NCBI GenBank assembly: GCA_947630735.1
Contig: CANRIR010000005.1
Span: 1 to 64,000, forward strand
Length of the DNA: 64,000 bases
Source: an uncultured Marvinbryantia sp.
Lineage (GTDB): Bacteria; Bacillota; Clostridia; Lachnospirales; Lachnospiraceae
Reading direction: 5' to 3'
Of the stretch, positions 26,574 to 34,773 are shown one piece after another; position 1 is the first letter of the stretch, and the number at the start of each line of letters is the position of its first letter. The position numbers and the translations under genes were made by a program. The notes below the pieces were generated by a model. It saw nothing but the letters and a program-made list of their open reading frames with translations. It ran no database searches and was not told where the DNA came from.

Positions 26574-27773
26574 ATGGAAGAAAAGACAAAGAAAGCGAAA
26601 GTAGTTGTGGTGCCCTGCAAATCCTATGAGGACGGGGCCGTGTACGCCGCCATGCGGCAGGGGATCGGCCTTTTGGGCGGCCTGGGGCAATTTGTGAAGC
26701 CGGACGAGCACATTCTGGTAAAGCCGAATTTTCTGTCCGCCGCCCTGCCGGAGCAGGCCGTCACCACGCATCCGGCCGTCATCCGCGCCATGCTGCGCAT
26801 CCTGGCGGAGGAGGGATGCACAAATGTGCTGTACGGGGATTCGCCGGGGCATGGATCCAGCGCTGCGGCGGCCGCAAAGCTGGGGCTTGCGCCGGAAAAT
26901 ACTTATGGCGCTGCGGCGGCCGATATGTCGCAGGAGCGCCGCGTGGAATTCCCGGAGGGCCTTACGGCAAAGGAGTTTTATTTTTGCAGGGAAGTGACGG
27001 AGGCCGACGCCATTGTCAGCCTCTGCAAGATGAAAACCCATGCGCTGGAGCGCGTCACGGGGGCGGTCAAAAATGTGTACGGCCTGGTCTGCGGGTACCG
27101 CAAGGCGGCCGGCCATGTGAAATACCCGAACGCCAGCATCTTTGCCAGAATGCTGGCGGATATTCAGCGCTGTGTGAAGCCGCGGCTCCACATCATGGAC
27201 GGCATTGTGGCCATGGATGGGAATGGGCCGGGCTCCGGCGATCCCGTGCCCATGAACGTGCTGCTGTTCTCCCAGGATCCGGTGGCTTTGGATACGGTGT
27301 TCTGCCGCCTGGTGCATCTGGATCCGGAGCTTGTGCCCACCAATACCCAGGGGGAAGCCGTGGGCATCGGCACCTGCCGCGGGGAGCAGATTGAGGTGCT
27401 CATTCCCAGGGACGCGTCCGCGGATGCGGGCCGCGCCATATCCATGGAGGAGCTTGTTGAACGCTTCGGCAACCCCGATTTCAACGTGGACCGCAGGGGG
27501 ACAAAGAAAACCTTCCTTCTCCGGTATTCCGAACTGATGACCTCCCTCGCGAAGCGCCCGCGCATCCAGAAGGATCTGTGCATCAAGTGCGGCGTCTGCG
27601 TGGAGCACTGCCCGGTGCCGGGCAAGGCCGTCCGCTTCCAGAACGGTCGCAAGGAGCCGCCGGTGTATGATTATAAGAAATGCATCCGGTGTTACTGCTG
27701 TCAGGAGATGTGTCCGAGACACGCCATCACGGCGGGCCGGAGGCATGACCGGCGCAGGGAAAAAGAAAGCTGA
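26574..27773 (+). CDS. DUF362 protein with C-terminal 2[4Fe-4S] ferredoxin domain
   Basis: The 399-residue protein has a DUF362 domain (about residues 8-310): ILVKPNFLSA, VLYGDSPGHGSS and SLCKMKTHALERVTGAVKNVYG are typical. The end carries two four-cysteine clusters, CIKCGVCVEHCP and CIRCYCCQEMCP, for two [4Fe-4S] centres. Function of DUF362 proteins is not established; an electron-transfer or iron-sulfur handling role is inferred. GGGAGA (26561-26566) sets ATG 26574. Between it and the RluA gene are 116 bases with no clear feature. Confidence 0.88.
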   Translation: MEEKTKKAKVVVVPCKSYEDGAVYAAMRQGIGLLGGLGQFVKPDEHILVKPNFLSAALPEQAVTTHPAVIRAMLRILAEEGCTNVLYGDSPGHGSSAAAAAKLGLAPENTYGAAAADMSQERRVEFPEGLTAKEFYFCREVTEADAIVSLCKMKTHALERVTGAVKNVYGLVCGYRKAAGHVKYPNASIFARMLADIQRCVKPRLHIMDGIVAMDGNGPGSGDPVPMNVLLFSQDPVALDTVFCRLVHLDPELVPTNTQGEAVGIGTCRGEQIEVLIPRDASADAGRAISMEELVERFGNPDFNVDRRGTKKTFLLRYSELMTSLAKRPRIQKDLCIKCGVCVEHCPVPGKAVRFQNGRKEPPVYDYKKCIRCYCCQEMCPRHAITAGRRHDRRREKES

Positions 27774-27811
27774 ATTTTATAGATTGTTTAGAAAATTTTA
27801 GAAACTCTTGA

Positions 27812-27840
27812 TTGCGATTTGCGGTGTAAAGGGCTATACT
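27812..27840 (+). promoter_or_regulatory. Promoter of the zinc-ribbon membrane gene
   Basis: TTGCGA (27812-27817) and TATACT (27835-27840) are 17 bases apart. Confidence 0.55.
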
Positions 27841-27867
27841 TATAAAAAACGGTCTGGAGGGAGTCCT

Positions 27868-28272
27868 TTGAGAAGGTTGAGAGAAAAGCTGTACGAGTGG
27901 ATGCAGGGCAGAAACGGTGTGGATGAAATGGGGATCTTTTTGATCGGGGCGTCCCTGGTCCTTCTGATCATCAGTTCGCTTTTGAGCGTGTTTTTGCTTT
28001 CCCTGATCGCGTTCGGCCTCCTGATCTATTCCTATTTCCGCGTGTTTTCCAGAAATATCGGCGCTCGCAAGGCGGAGAACAACCGGTACCTGGCGGAGCG
28101 GGAGCGCCTGCGCTTCAAGCTCCAGAGCCAGAAGGTGCGCTTCGGCCTGCGCAAGACATACAAATACCTGAAATGCAAAAACTGTAAGAAGAAAATGCGC
28201 GTGCCGCGCGGCAAGGGGAAGATTGAGGTTACCTGTCCCCACTGCGGCGAAAAATTCATCACAAAATCTTAG
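27868..28272 (+). CDS. Membrane protein with C-terminal zinc ribbon
   Basis: The 134-residue protein has two close hydrophobic helices (about residues 20-52), a basic linker with ENNRYLAERERLRFKLQSQK, and a zinc ribbon (LKCKNCKKKMRVPRGKGKIE then TCPHCGEKF). The zinc ribbon should face the cytoplasm. I do not know its role; similar small proteins are common in Lachnospiraceae. TTG 27868 is set by GGAGGGAG (27856-27863); ATG 27808 is upstream of the promoter -35. Confidence 0.7.
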   Translation: MRRLREKLYEWMQGRNGVDEMGIFLIGASLVLLIISSLLSVFLLSLIAFGLLIYSYFRVFSRNIGARKAENNRYLAERERLRFKLQSQKVRFGLRKTYKYLKCKNCKKKMRVPRGKGKIEVTCPHCGEKFITKS

Positions 28273-28311
28273 CGGACGATGTCCGGCGCAGCACGGCCGG
28301 ACACGGCAGAA

Positions 28312-28371
28312 AAACAAAACACAAAAAAAACAAAACACAGAAAAAACACAAAAAAACAAAACACAGAAAAC
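28312..28371 (+). repeat. A/C-rich low-complexity tract
   Basis: About 60 bases of near-tandem AAAACAAAACACA units lie between the zinc-ribbon gene and the end of glyA. Read on the minus strand it is T-rich and may help terminate glyA. An upstream hairpin GTCCGGC/GCCGGAC (about 28278-28299) may end the plus-strand transcript. Nothing else is seen in 28273-28508. Confidence 0.7.
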
Positions 28372-28508
28372 AAGGCCCGCCGCAGAATGGTTTCCGGTTC
28401 GATCCCGAAAACGATCCTGCAGCAGGCCGTTTCTTTTTGTCTGTGTGTTCCAAACCGCCGCGCCGCACAGGGCAGACGCCGTGCAAAACCGGCGGCGTGT
28501 AAGTTCGA

Positions 28509-29747
28509 TCACGCGTTCAGGGGATAGCGGTCGGTCAGCTCTTTTACGATGGCCCGGGCCTTTTCTTTATTGTCCGCGCTCTGGATCATCAGGGAGATTG
28601 CCTCCGCGATCTTCTCCATGTCGGCCTCGTTCATGCCGCGGGAAGTGACGGCAGGCGTTCCCAGGCGGACGCCGCTGGTCACGAACGCGGACTCCGGATC
28701 GTTGGGAACCGCATTCTTATTGCAGGTAATGTTCGCATCGTCCAGCAGTTTCTCCATGGCCTTTCCGGTAATGCCCGTGCCGCGCAGATCCACCAGCATC
28801 AGATGGTTGTCCGTGCCGCCGGACACAATGTGGATGCCGCGCTTCATCAGGCCGGCACAGAGCGCTTTCGCGTTCTTTACGATGTTTGTCTGGTATTCTT
28901 TGTACTCCGGCTGCAGGGCCTCTTTGAAGCACACGGCCTTCGCCGCGATCACATGCATCAGCGGGCCGCCCTGGGTGCCGGGGAAGATAGCCTTGTTGAA
29001 ATTGAATTTCTGCGCCATCTCGCTGCTGCTCATGATCATGCCGCCGCGGGGCCCGCGCAGGGTCTTGTGCGTGGTCGTGGTGGTAACGTGAGCATAGGGG
29101 ATGGGGCTGGGATGCAGCCCGGCGGCCACCAGCCCGGCGATGTGGGCGATGTCCACCATCAGGTAGGCCCCCACTTCGTCCGCGATCTCGCGGAAGCGTT
29201 TAAAGTCGATGATCCTTGCGTAAGCGCTGGCGCCGGCCACGATCAGTTTGGGCCTGGCCTCCAGGGCGATCTCTCTTACTTTATCATAGTCGATGACACC
29301 GTCGTCATTCACGCCATAGGGAACAACATGAAAATAAGCGCCGGAAAAGTTTGCGGGGCTCCCGTGGGAGAGATGTCCGCCGTGCGCCAGGTTCATGCCC
29401 ATCACAGTGTCCCCCGGTTTTAACATAGCAAAAAAGACTGCCATATTTGCCTGTGCGCCGGAGTGCGGCTGCACATTCACATATTCGCAGCCGAACAGCT
29501 CGCATGCGCGTTTTTTGGCAAGCTCCTCCACCACATCCACACATTCGCAGCCGCCGTAGTAGCGTTTTCCCGGATAGCCCTCCGCATATTTGTTGGTAAG
29601 GGGGCTGCCCATAGCCGCCATCACGGCCTTGCTCACCCAGTTTTCGGAGGCGATCAGTTCAATGTGGGAATTCTGACGCGCGATCTCCTGTGAGATAGCG
29701 TCTGCGATCTCGTTGTCTGTCTTTCGTATTTCCTCGAAAGAATACAT
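28509..29747 (-). CDS. glyA: Serine hydroxymethyltransferase
   Basis: The 412-residue PLP enzyme moves the serine hydroxymethyl group to tetrahydrofolate, making glycine. The PLP lysine is in [15 protein letters not shown] (near residue 225). The N-terminal [14 protein letters not shown] and [17 protein letters not shown] segments are typical. It is a single-gene unit with a promoter at 29794-29821; no glycine riboswitch is visible. Confidence 0.97.
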   Translation of the reverse strand: MYSFEEIRKTDNEIADAISQEIARQNSHIELIASENWVSKAVMAAMGSPLTNKYAEGYPGKRYYGGCECVDVVEELAKKRACELFGCEYVNVQPHSGAQANMAVFFAMLKPGDTVMGMNLAHGGHLSHGSPANFSGAYFHVVPYGVNDDGVIDYDKVREIALEARPKLIVAGASAYARIIDFKRFREIADEVGAYLMVDIAHIAGLVAAGLHPSPIPYAHVTTTTTHKTLRGPRGGMIMSSSEMAQKFNFNKAIFPGTQGGPLMHVIAAKAVCFKEALQPEYKEYQTNIVKNAKALCAGLMKRGIHIVSGGTDNHLMLVDLRGTGITGKAMEKLLDDANITCNKNAVPNDPESAFVTSGVRLGTPAVTSRGMNEADMEKIAEAISLMIQSADNKEKARAIVKELTDRYPLNA

Positions 29748-29793
29748 AGTTGTTCTCCCTTCTTATTTGTTATGTTTGACGCGTGTATTTCCT

Positions 29794-29821
29794 AGTATAC
29801 CATATTTCTCCGAAGTGTCAA
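29794..29821 (-). promoter_or_regulatory. Promoter of glyA
   Basis: On the minus strand TTGACA (29816-29821) and TATACT (29794-29799) are 16 bases apart, 47 bases before the glyA start. Confidence 0.72.
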
Positions 29822-29895
29822 CCGCAAAAAGACAAATATCCGCAGCAGAGAAACACGAGGGAGGGCTCTTCCGCTGCAGAGGACTCAAAATATAT

Positions 29896-29924
29896 TTGAC
29901 AACTTTCCACAAACTATTTACAAT
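29896..29924 (+). promoter_or_regulatory. Promoter of the HD-GYP gene
   Basis: TTGACA (29896-29901) and TACAAT (29919-29924) are 17 bases apart, divergent from glyA. Confidence 0.72.
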
Positions 29925-30021
29925 CAGATTAGCCCAAAAGAGGGCAAACCTGATGCTTTCCGAAAGATCGGCGCTTTTGCGGCGATTTTTCTGTGCGTCA
30001 GGAAAATGGGAGGAGAAAAAA

Positions 30022-31236
30022 TTGAGACTGGATCTGACGGACATGCTGCTGGCGCTCTCGGAGGCGCTGGATAAAGTAGAGGAGGACTTGATCGGAGTGG
30101 CTACGGGGCACGGCAAGCGCGTGGCTTACCTGTCCTGCCTGATGGCAAAGGAGAGCGGGATGACGGGCGAAGAACTGGAGGATTTTGTGGGCTGCGCCAT
30201 CCTGCACGACAACGCGCTCACGGAGTTTATCCGCGAGGAGCTCGGAAACAGCGACGATATCAAGGTGCGCGATGTGGGCCGCTTTATGAACAACGGGGGG
30301 CACTGCGTCCACGGGGAGGAGAACATGCGCCTCGTCCCCTTCCGGACGGACCTGACGAATATCATTTTGTACCATCATGAGAACGCGGACGGCACGGGTC
30401 CCTTTGGAAAGCAAGCGGAGGAGATCCCCTTAAAAGCGCAGATCCTGCACGTGGCGGATCTGGTGGACATGCGGTCGCACCTGGGCAGGATCACAAAAAG
30501 AGAGTTTGCCCAGCTTATGCGGCAGATCCGCAAAGAGGCCGGGAGCCTCTTTACGAAGGAGAGTGTGGACCTGTTCCGGAAAGCCATAACCTTTGAAGCC
30601 TTAAGCGAGATGCAGCAAAAAGGTGCGGAGCAGCTTTTGCGGGAGATGTTCCCCGCCCGCTTCGAGGAGTACAGCGACGAGGAGATCCACCGCATTGCCG
30701 CTCTGTTCGCCAGGATCGTGGACTATAAATCTTCCTTTACCAAAGACCATTCCCTGGGAGTGGCCCAAAAAGCGCAGGTCATGGCAGTATATTACGGCTA
30801 TCCCCAAGAAAAAGTCACACGCTATTATTTTGCCGCGGCCTTTCACGACATCGGCAAGCTGATCATCGACAATGATATCCTGGAAAAGCCGGGCAGGCTG
30901 GACGCGAAGGAGTTTTCCGAGATGAAGAACCACGCGGTGGCCACCTGCCGCATTCTGGGCAGGATCCGGGGGATCGACGACATTGTAAAATGGGCCGGCC
31001 ACCACCATGAGAAGCTGGACGGGCAGGGCTATCCCTTCGGCCTCGCCGCGGACCAGCTCAGTTTCGAGGAGCGCCTGATGGGATGCGTGGACATCTACCA
31101 GGCGCTGGTGGAGACGCGCTCCTACAAAAACGGCCTGAGCCACCGCGAGGCCATCCAGATCATGGACAACATGGTCAAAATGGGAAAGATAGACGGGGAC
31201 ATCGTGCGGGACATCGACAAGGTGTTCGGAGACTGA
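30022..31236 (+). CDS. Tandem HD-GYP-type phosphodiesterase
   Basis: The 404-residue soluble protein holds two HD-GYP-like domains. The second is complete: HD at about 275-276, HHEKLDGQGYPFG at 328-340. The first has HD at 62-63 and HHENADGTGPFG at 118-129, so the GYP triplet is GPF, suggesting a divergent or regulatory unit. HD-GYP enzymes hydrolyse cyclic di-GMP or related dinucleotides. There is no sensor or receiver domain. TTG 30022 follows GGAGGAG (30009-30015); an upstream in-frame ATG at 29952 has no RBS. Confidence 0.85.
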   Translation: MRLDLTDMLLALSEALDKVEEDLIGVATGHGKRVAYLSCLMAKESGMTGEELEDFVGCAILHDNALTEFIREELGNSDDIKVRDVGRFMNNGGHCVHGEENMRLVPFRTDLTNIILYHHENADGTGPFGKQAEEIPLKAQILHVADLVDMRSHLGRITKREFAQLMRQIRKEAGSLFTKESVDLFRKAITFEALSEMQQKGAEQLLREMFPARFEEYSDEEIHRIAALFARIVDYKSSFTKDHSLGVAQKAQVMAVYYGYPQEKVTRYYFAAAFHDIGKLIIDNDILEKPGRLDAKEFSEMKNHAVATCRILGRIRGIDDIVKWAGHHHEKLDGQGYPFGLAADQLSFEERLMGCVDIYQALVETRSYKNGLSHREAIQIMDNMVKMGKIDGDIVRDIDKVFGD

Positions 31237-31252
31237 CGTTTCTGCTTAAAGA

Positions 31253-31281
31253 TTGAATTTATGTGTAAATTGTGGTAGATT
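31253..31281 (+). promoter_or_regulatory. Possible promoter of the ibrA-ibrB pair
   Basis: TTGAAT (31253-31258) and TAGATT (31276-31281) are 17 bases apart and lie in an AT-rich patch. The -10 is weak. Confidence 0.4.
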
Positions 31282-31324
31282 ATTCCTGTATTTCCATATC
31301 CTGGAAAAGGCAGGTGTACTACAA

Positions 31325-32650
31325 ATGATAAGAGAATATCTGAAGGAGAACGTCTACGAAGCCCTGCAGAGGCGCCTGAGATTTCTCTTCGAGGAGTTTG
31401 ACAATATCTATGTGTCCTTTTCGGGCGGGAAGGACAGCGGTCTTCTTCTGAACATGACGCTGGATTTCCAGAAAAAATATTATCCCCACAAAAAGATCGG
31501 CGTGTTCCACCAGGATTTTGAGGCACAGTATACCGTCACTTCCGAGTACGTGGAGAAGACCTTCGAGCGGATCAAGGACGACGTGGAGCCGTACTGGGTC
31601 TGCCTGCCCATGGCCACGCGGACGGCCCTCAGCAGCTATGAGATGTACTGGTATCCGTGGGACGACAAAAAACAGGATCTCTGGGTGCGCCCCATGCCCA
31701 TGAAAGAGTATGTCATCAATCTGGAGAACAATCCCATCACCACCTACCGCTACCGGATGCACCAGGAAGATCTGGCAAAACAGTTCGGGCGGTGGTACCG
31801 GAAAGCGCACGGCTTTAAAAAGACGGTCTGCCTGCTGGGGATGCGGGCCAGCGAATCCCTGCAGAGATACAGCGGGTTCCTGAACAAAAAATACGGATAT
31901 AAAGGGAACTGCTGGATCAGCCAGTCCTTCAAGGACGTGTGGTGCGCCTCGCCCATGTACGACTGGACCTCCGAGGATGTGTGGCACGCCAATTATGTGT
32001 TCGGCTACGAGTATAACCACCTGTACGACCTCTACTACATGGCGGGTCTGAAGGTGTCCCAGATGCGCGTGGCCTCGCCTTTCAACGACTATTCCAAGGA
32101 CTCTCTGAATCTGTACCGCGTCATAGACCCGCAGATCTGGGTGAAGCTGGTGGGAAGGGTGCAGGGCGCAAATTTCGCCAGCATCTACGGGAAGACCAAG
32201 GCCATGGGCTACCGGAACATCACGCTCCCCAAAGGCCACACCTGGCGCTCTTACACCCTGTTTTTGCTGGACACGCTGCCGGTGCGGCTGCGCAATAATT
32301 ACACCAAAAAGTTCAACACGTCCATCGAGTTCTGGCACAAGACCGGCGGCGGGCTGGACGAGGAGACCATACAGGAGCTGGAGGAGCACGGCTACCGCAT
32401 CCGCAGGAACGGCGTGTCCAATTACACTCTGAACAAAAAGACCCGCGTGGTGTTTGTGGGGGAGATCCCGGACGACACGGACGATATCAAGTCCTCCAAA
32501 GATATCCCAAGCTGGAAGCGGATGTGCTACTGCATCCTGAAGAACGACCATATCTGCCGCTTCATGGGATTTGGCCTGAACCGCCAGCAGCAGAAGCGGA
32601 TCGACCTGATCCGGGAAAAATACAAAAGCATAGAGGAGATGAGTCTATGA
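31325..32650 (+). CDS. ibrA: IbrA-like PAPS-reductase-fold ATP-pyrophosphatase
   Basis: The 441-residue protein starts with the PP-loop signature YVSFSGGKDSGLLLN (SGGKDS at 33-38) of adenylate-forming N-type ATP-pyrophosphatases, as in PAPS reductases and DndC. Its long C-terminal part with MRASESLQRYSGFLNKKYG and WTSEDVWHANYVFGYEYN fits the IbrA branch. E. coli IbrA and IbrB activate prophage eib genes by an unknown mechanism. It overlaps the ParB-domain partner by four bases. No phage genes are nearby, and no dnd or other DNA-modification genes are in the window. Confidence 0.82.
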   Translation: MIREYLKENVYEALQRRLRFLFEEFDNIYVSFSGGKDSGLLLNMTLDFQKKYYPHKKIGVFHQDFEAQYTVTSEYVEKTFERIKDDVEPYWVCLPMATRTALSSYEMYWYPWDDKKQDLWVRPMPMKEYVINLENNPITTYRYRMHQEDLAKQFGRWYRKAHGFKKTVCLLGMRASESLQRYSGFLNKKYGYKGNCWISQSFKDVWCASPMYDWTSEDVWHANYVFGYEYNHLYDLYYMAGLKVSQMRVASPFNDYSKDSLNLYRVIDPQIWVKLVGRVQGANFASIYGKTKAMGYRNITLPKGHTWRSYTLFLLDTLPVRLRNNYTKKFNTSIEFWHKTGGGLDEETIQELEEHGYRIRRNGVSNYTLNKKTRVVFVGEIPDDTDDIKSSKDIPSWKRMCYCILKNDHICRFMGFGLNRQQQKRIDLIREKYKSIEEMSL

Positions 32651-33213
32651 GTTTCCAGAGCCCGGTCTATCACGTCATGGCTGTGCCGGTGGAGAAGATC
32701 AAGCCGAATACCTACAATCCAAACAAAGTGGCTCCGCCGGAGATGAAGCTGCTCTACGAGAGCATCCGGGCGGACGGCTACACCATGCCGATCGTCTGCT
32801 ATTTTGATAAGAGCCAGGATGTCTATGTCATCGTGGACGGGTTCCACCGCTACCGCGTCATGCTGGAATACCCGGACATCTATGAAAGGGAGAGCGGGCT
32901 GCTGCCGGTGTCTGTGATCGACAAGCCCCTGGACCAGCGGATGGCCAGCACCATACGCCACAACCGCGCCCGCGGCAGCCACGATGTGGATCTGATGAGC
33001 AACATTGTGCGGGAGCTGCACGAGCTGGGCCGCTCGGACGCCTGGATCTCACGGCACCTGGGGATGGACCGGGACGAGATCCTGCGCCTGAAGCAGATCA
33101 CGGGCCTCGCCGCGCTGTTCCGGGACACAAAGTTCGGCCAGGCCTGGCGTCCGGTGGAGGAGGAAGATGAGCCGATGTACGACGAGGAGGAGGACTGGGA
33201 AGACAGTTATTGA
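32647..33213 (+). CDS. ibrB: IbrB-like ParB/Srx-fold protein
   Basis: The 188-residue protein has a ParB N-terminal-like domain: VPVEKIKPNTYNPNKVAPPE, then IVDGFHRYRVM and MASTIRHNRARGSHDVDL. The GFHRYR and IRHNRARG boxes are the nucleotide-binding motifs of the fold, which in ParB binds CTP. An HTH-like part (AWISRHLGMDRDEILRLKQI) follows, ending in a very acidic tail (about 172-188). It is coupled to ibrA by ATGA. Confidence 0.82.
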   Translation: MSFQSPVYHVMAVPVEKIKPNTYNPNKVAPPEMKLLYESIRADGYTMPIVCYFDKSQDVYVIVDGFHRYRVMLEYPDIYERESGLLPVSVIDKPLDQRMASTIRHNRARGSHDVDLMSNIVRELHELGRSDAWISRHLGMDRDEILRLKQITGLAALFRDTKFGQAWRPVEEEDEPMYDEEEDWEDSY

Positions 33214-33247
33214 CAGGCACTGGCGGCTCCGGGCGGGCAGTTGGTAC

Positions 33248-33276
33248 TTGACTTTTTGCCGGGCAGAGCCGATAAT
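33248..33276 (+). promoter_or_regulatory. Promoter of the cyclophilin gene
   Basis: TTGACT (33248-33253) and GATAAT (33271-33276) are 17 bases apart. Confidence 0.68.
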
Positions 33277-33324
33277 GTACGAAAAAGATACCTAGACTAG
33301 AAAAGAAGAAAAGGAGATAAAAAA

Positions 33325-33846
33325 ATGGCAGAAAATCCGATCGTGACGATCACCATGGAAAACGGGGACGTGATGAAGGCAGAGCTCTATCCGCAGATCG
33401 CGCCCAACAGTGTCAACAATTTTATCAGCCTGGTGAAGAAGGGCTTTTACGACGGCCTGATCTTTCACCGCGTCATCGAGGGTTTTATGATACAGGGCGG
33501 GTGCCCGGAGGGAACCGGCATGGGCGGCCCCGGGTACAGCATCCGCGGCGAGTTTCGCCAGAACGGGTTCGCCAACGATCTGAAGCACACGGAGGGCGTA
33601 CTCTCCATGGCGCGCGCCATGCACCCGGATTCCGCCGGATCGCAGTTTTTCATCATGCACAAGACGTCGCCCCATCTGGACGGCGCATACGCGGCCTTCG
33701 GCAAGATCACTGAGGGCATGGATGTGGTAAACCGCATCGCCGAAGAGGACACCGACTTCCGCGACAGGCCGCTGGATGAGCAGAAGATCAAGTCCATGAC
33801 AGTGGAGACTTTCGGCGTGGAGTACCCCGAACCGGAGAAATGCTGA
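33325..33846 (+). CDS. Cyclophilin-type peptidyl-prolyl isomerase
   Basis: The 173-residue protein is a bare cyclophilin domain without a signal peptide, so cytoplasmic. FHRVIEGFMIQGGCPEGTG carries the catalytic Arg and the GFMIQGG core; SMARAMHPDSAGSQFFIM and LDGAYAAFGKITEGMDVV follow. AAGGAG precedes ATG 33325. It overlaps the following GNAT gene by seven bases. Confidence 0.94.
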   Translation: MAENPIVTITMENGDVMKAELYPQIAPNSVNNFISLVKKGFYDGLIFHRVIEGFMIQGGCPEGTGMGGPGYSIRGEFRQNGFANDLKHTEGVLSMARAMHPDSAGSQFFIMHKTSPHLDGAYAAFGKITEGMDVVNRIAEEDTDFRDRPLDEQKIKSMTVETFGVEYPEPEKC

Positions 33847-34700
33847 TCCGGCTGAAAGAGATCAAGAGCGAAGAAGCCCTGCGGGATGCGCTCCTGCACC
33901 CGGCGCGTGCCGAGGACGGCGTCTTGTATGTGACGCCGGATGCGCGGACCGCGCGGGCGCTTGCCAAAGCGGATCTGCCGTGCATCTTTTTGGAGGACGG
34001 CAGACAGCAGAGTGTGTACGGCGTGGATCTCGTGATCGCGCAGGGGGAAGACGATGGTTTTGGAAAGTGCGGCAGGGCCCGGACGGACGGAGCACCCGAG
34101 GGGCAAATGGAGGCGCGGGATATGTGGCGTGCGGACCAGGAGCTTTTGCTGGGCGTCTGGAAGCGCCACTACGGCATCCCCTGGGAGATCGCTTCCACAG
34201 AGCGCCTGCTGATCCGGGAGACGGTTTTGGAGGATCTGCCGCGCCTTCTGGCTTTGTACGATCAGGAGCGTGGCAACCCGGACGTGGAACCTTTTTCCGA
34301 CCATCCCGAGGAGGAGCTCGCGGCCTATATCCAAAACCGCTATCCGTTTTACGGGTACGGCCTGTGGACTGTGGTGGAAAGATCCACGGGGCAGGTGGCG
34401 GGACGCATGGGGTTTTCCGAGACCCGCATCCCGGCGGATCACTCGGACGCTTATGGGGGCGCGGAAGAGACCGTTCCCGAGCTCTCCTACCTGATCGCGC
34501 GGGAGTGCCGCCGAAAAGGCTACGCGAGGGAGGCGGCAGAGGCGGTTCTTTTCTATGGAAGAAACCGGCTCGGATTTACGCGCGCGGCGCTTCGCACTTC
34601 GGCCGGGAATACGGCTTCCCGGCGCCTGGCTGTCAGTCTGGGATTTCGGGAGAAAAAAGATTTTCCTGATTTTTTTGAATTAGACTTGACAAGCCGCTGA
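33840..34700 (+). CDS. GNAT acetyltransferase with an extra N-terminal domain
   Basis: The 286-residue protein has a GNAT fold in its C-terminal half (about residues 120-285): ERLLIRETVLEDLPRLLALY, then LSYLIARECRRKGYAREAAE with the acetyl-CoA loop RRKGYA, and NTASRRLAVSLGF. The first 110 residues (GVLYVTPDARTARALAKADL) are not part of a GNAT domain and resemble a small Rossmann-like unit I cannot name. The acceptor is unknown. Starts inside the cyclophilin stop, so coupled. Confidence 0.8.
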   Translation: MLIRLKEIKSEEALRDALLHPARAEDGVLYVTPDARTARALAKADLPCIFLEDGRQQSVYGVDLVIAQGEDDGFGKCGRARTDGAPEGQMEARDMWRADQELLLGVWKRHYGIPWEIASTERLLIRETVLEDLPRLLALYDQERGNPDVEPFSDHPEEELAAYIQNRYPFYGYGLWTVVERSTGQVAGRMGFSETRIPADHSDAYGGAEETVPELSYLIARECRRKGYAREAAEAVLFYGRNRLGFTRAALRTSAGNTASRRLAVSLGFREKKDFPDFFELDLTSR

Positions 34701-34750
34701 ATTTTGTATATGATTTTAAATCATATAATTCCTAGTAAAATAATAGGAAT
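34686..34750 (+). promoter_or_regulatory. metQ promoter with two inverted repeats
   Basis: TTGACA (34686-34691) and TATGAT (34709-34714) are 17 bases apart. A perfect 9+1+9 palindrome, ATATGATTT-T-AAATCATAT (34708-34726), covers the -10. A second inverted repeat, ATTCCTA/TAGGAAT (34728-34734, 34744-34750), lies in the leader. The first is well placed for a repressor. No SAM riboswitch (S-box) is seen. Confidence 0.7.
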
Positions 34751-34773
34751 AAAACAAAGAGGAGGTAAACATT

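Noticed and set aside
34715..34773. SAM riboswitch before metQ
   Set aside because: The leader is about 50 bases, AT-rich, and lacks the S-box core.
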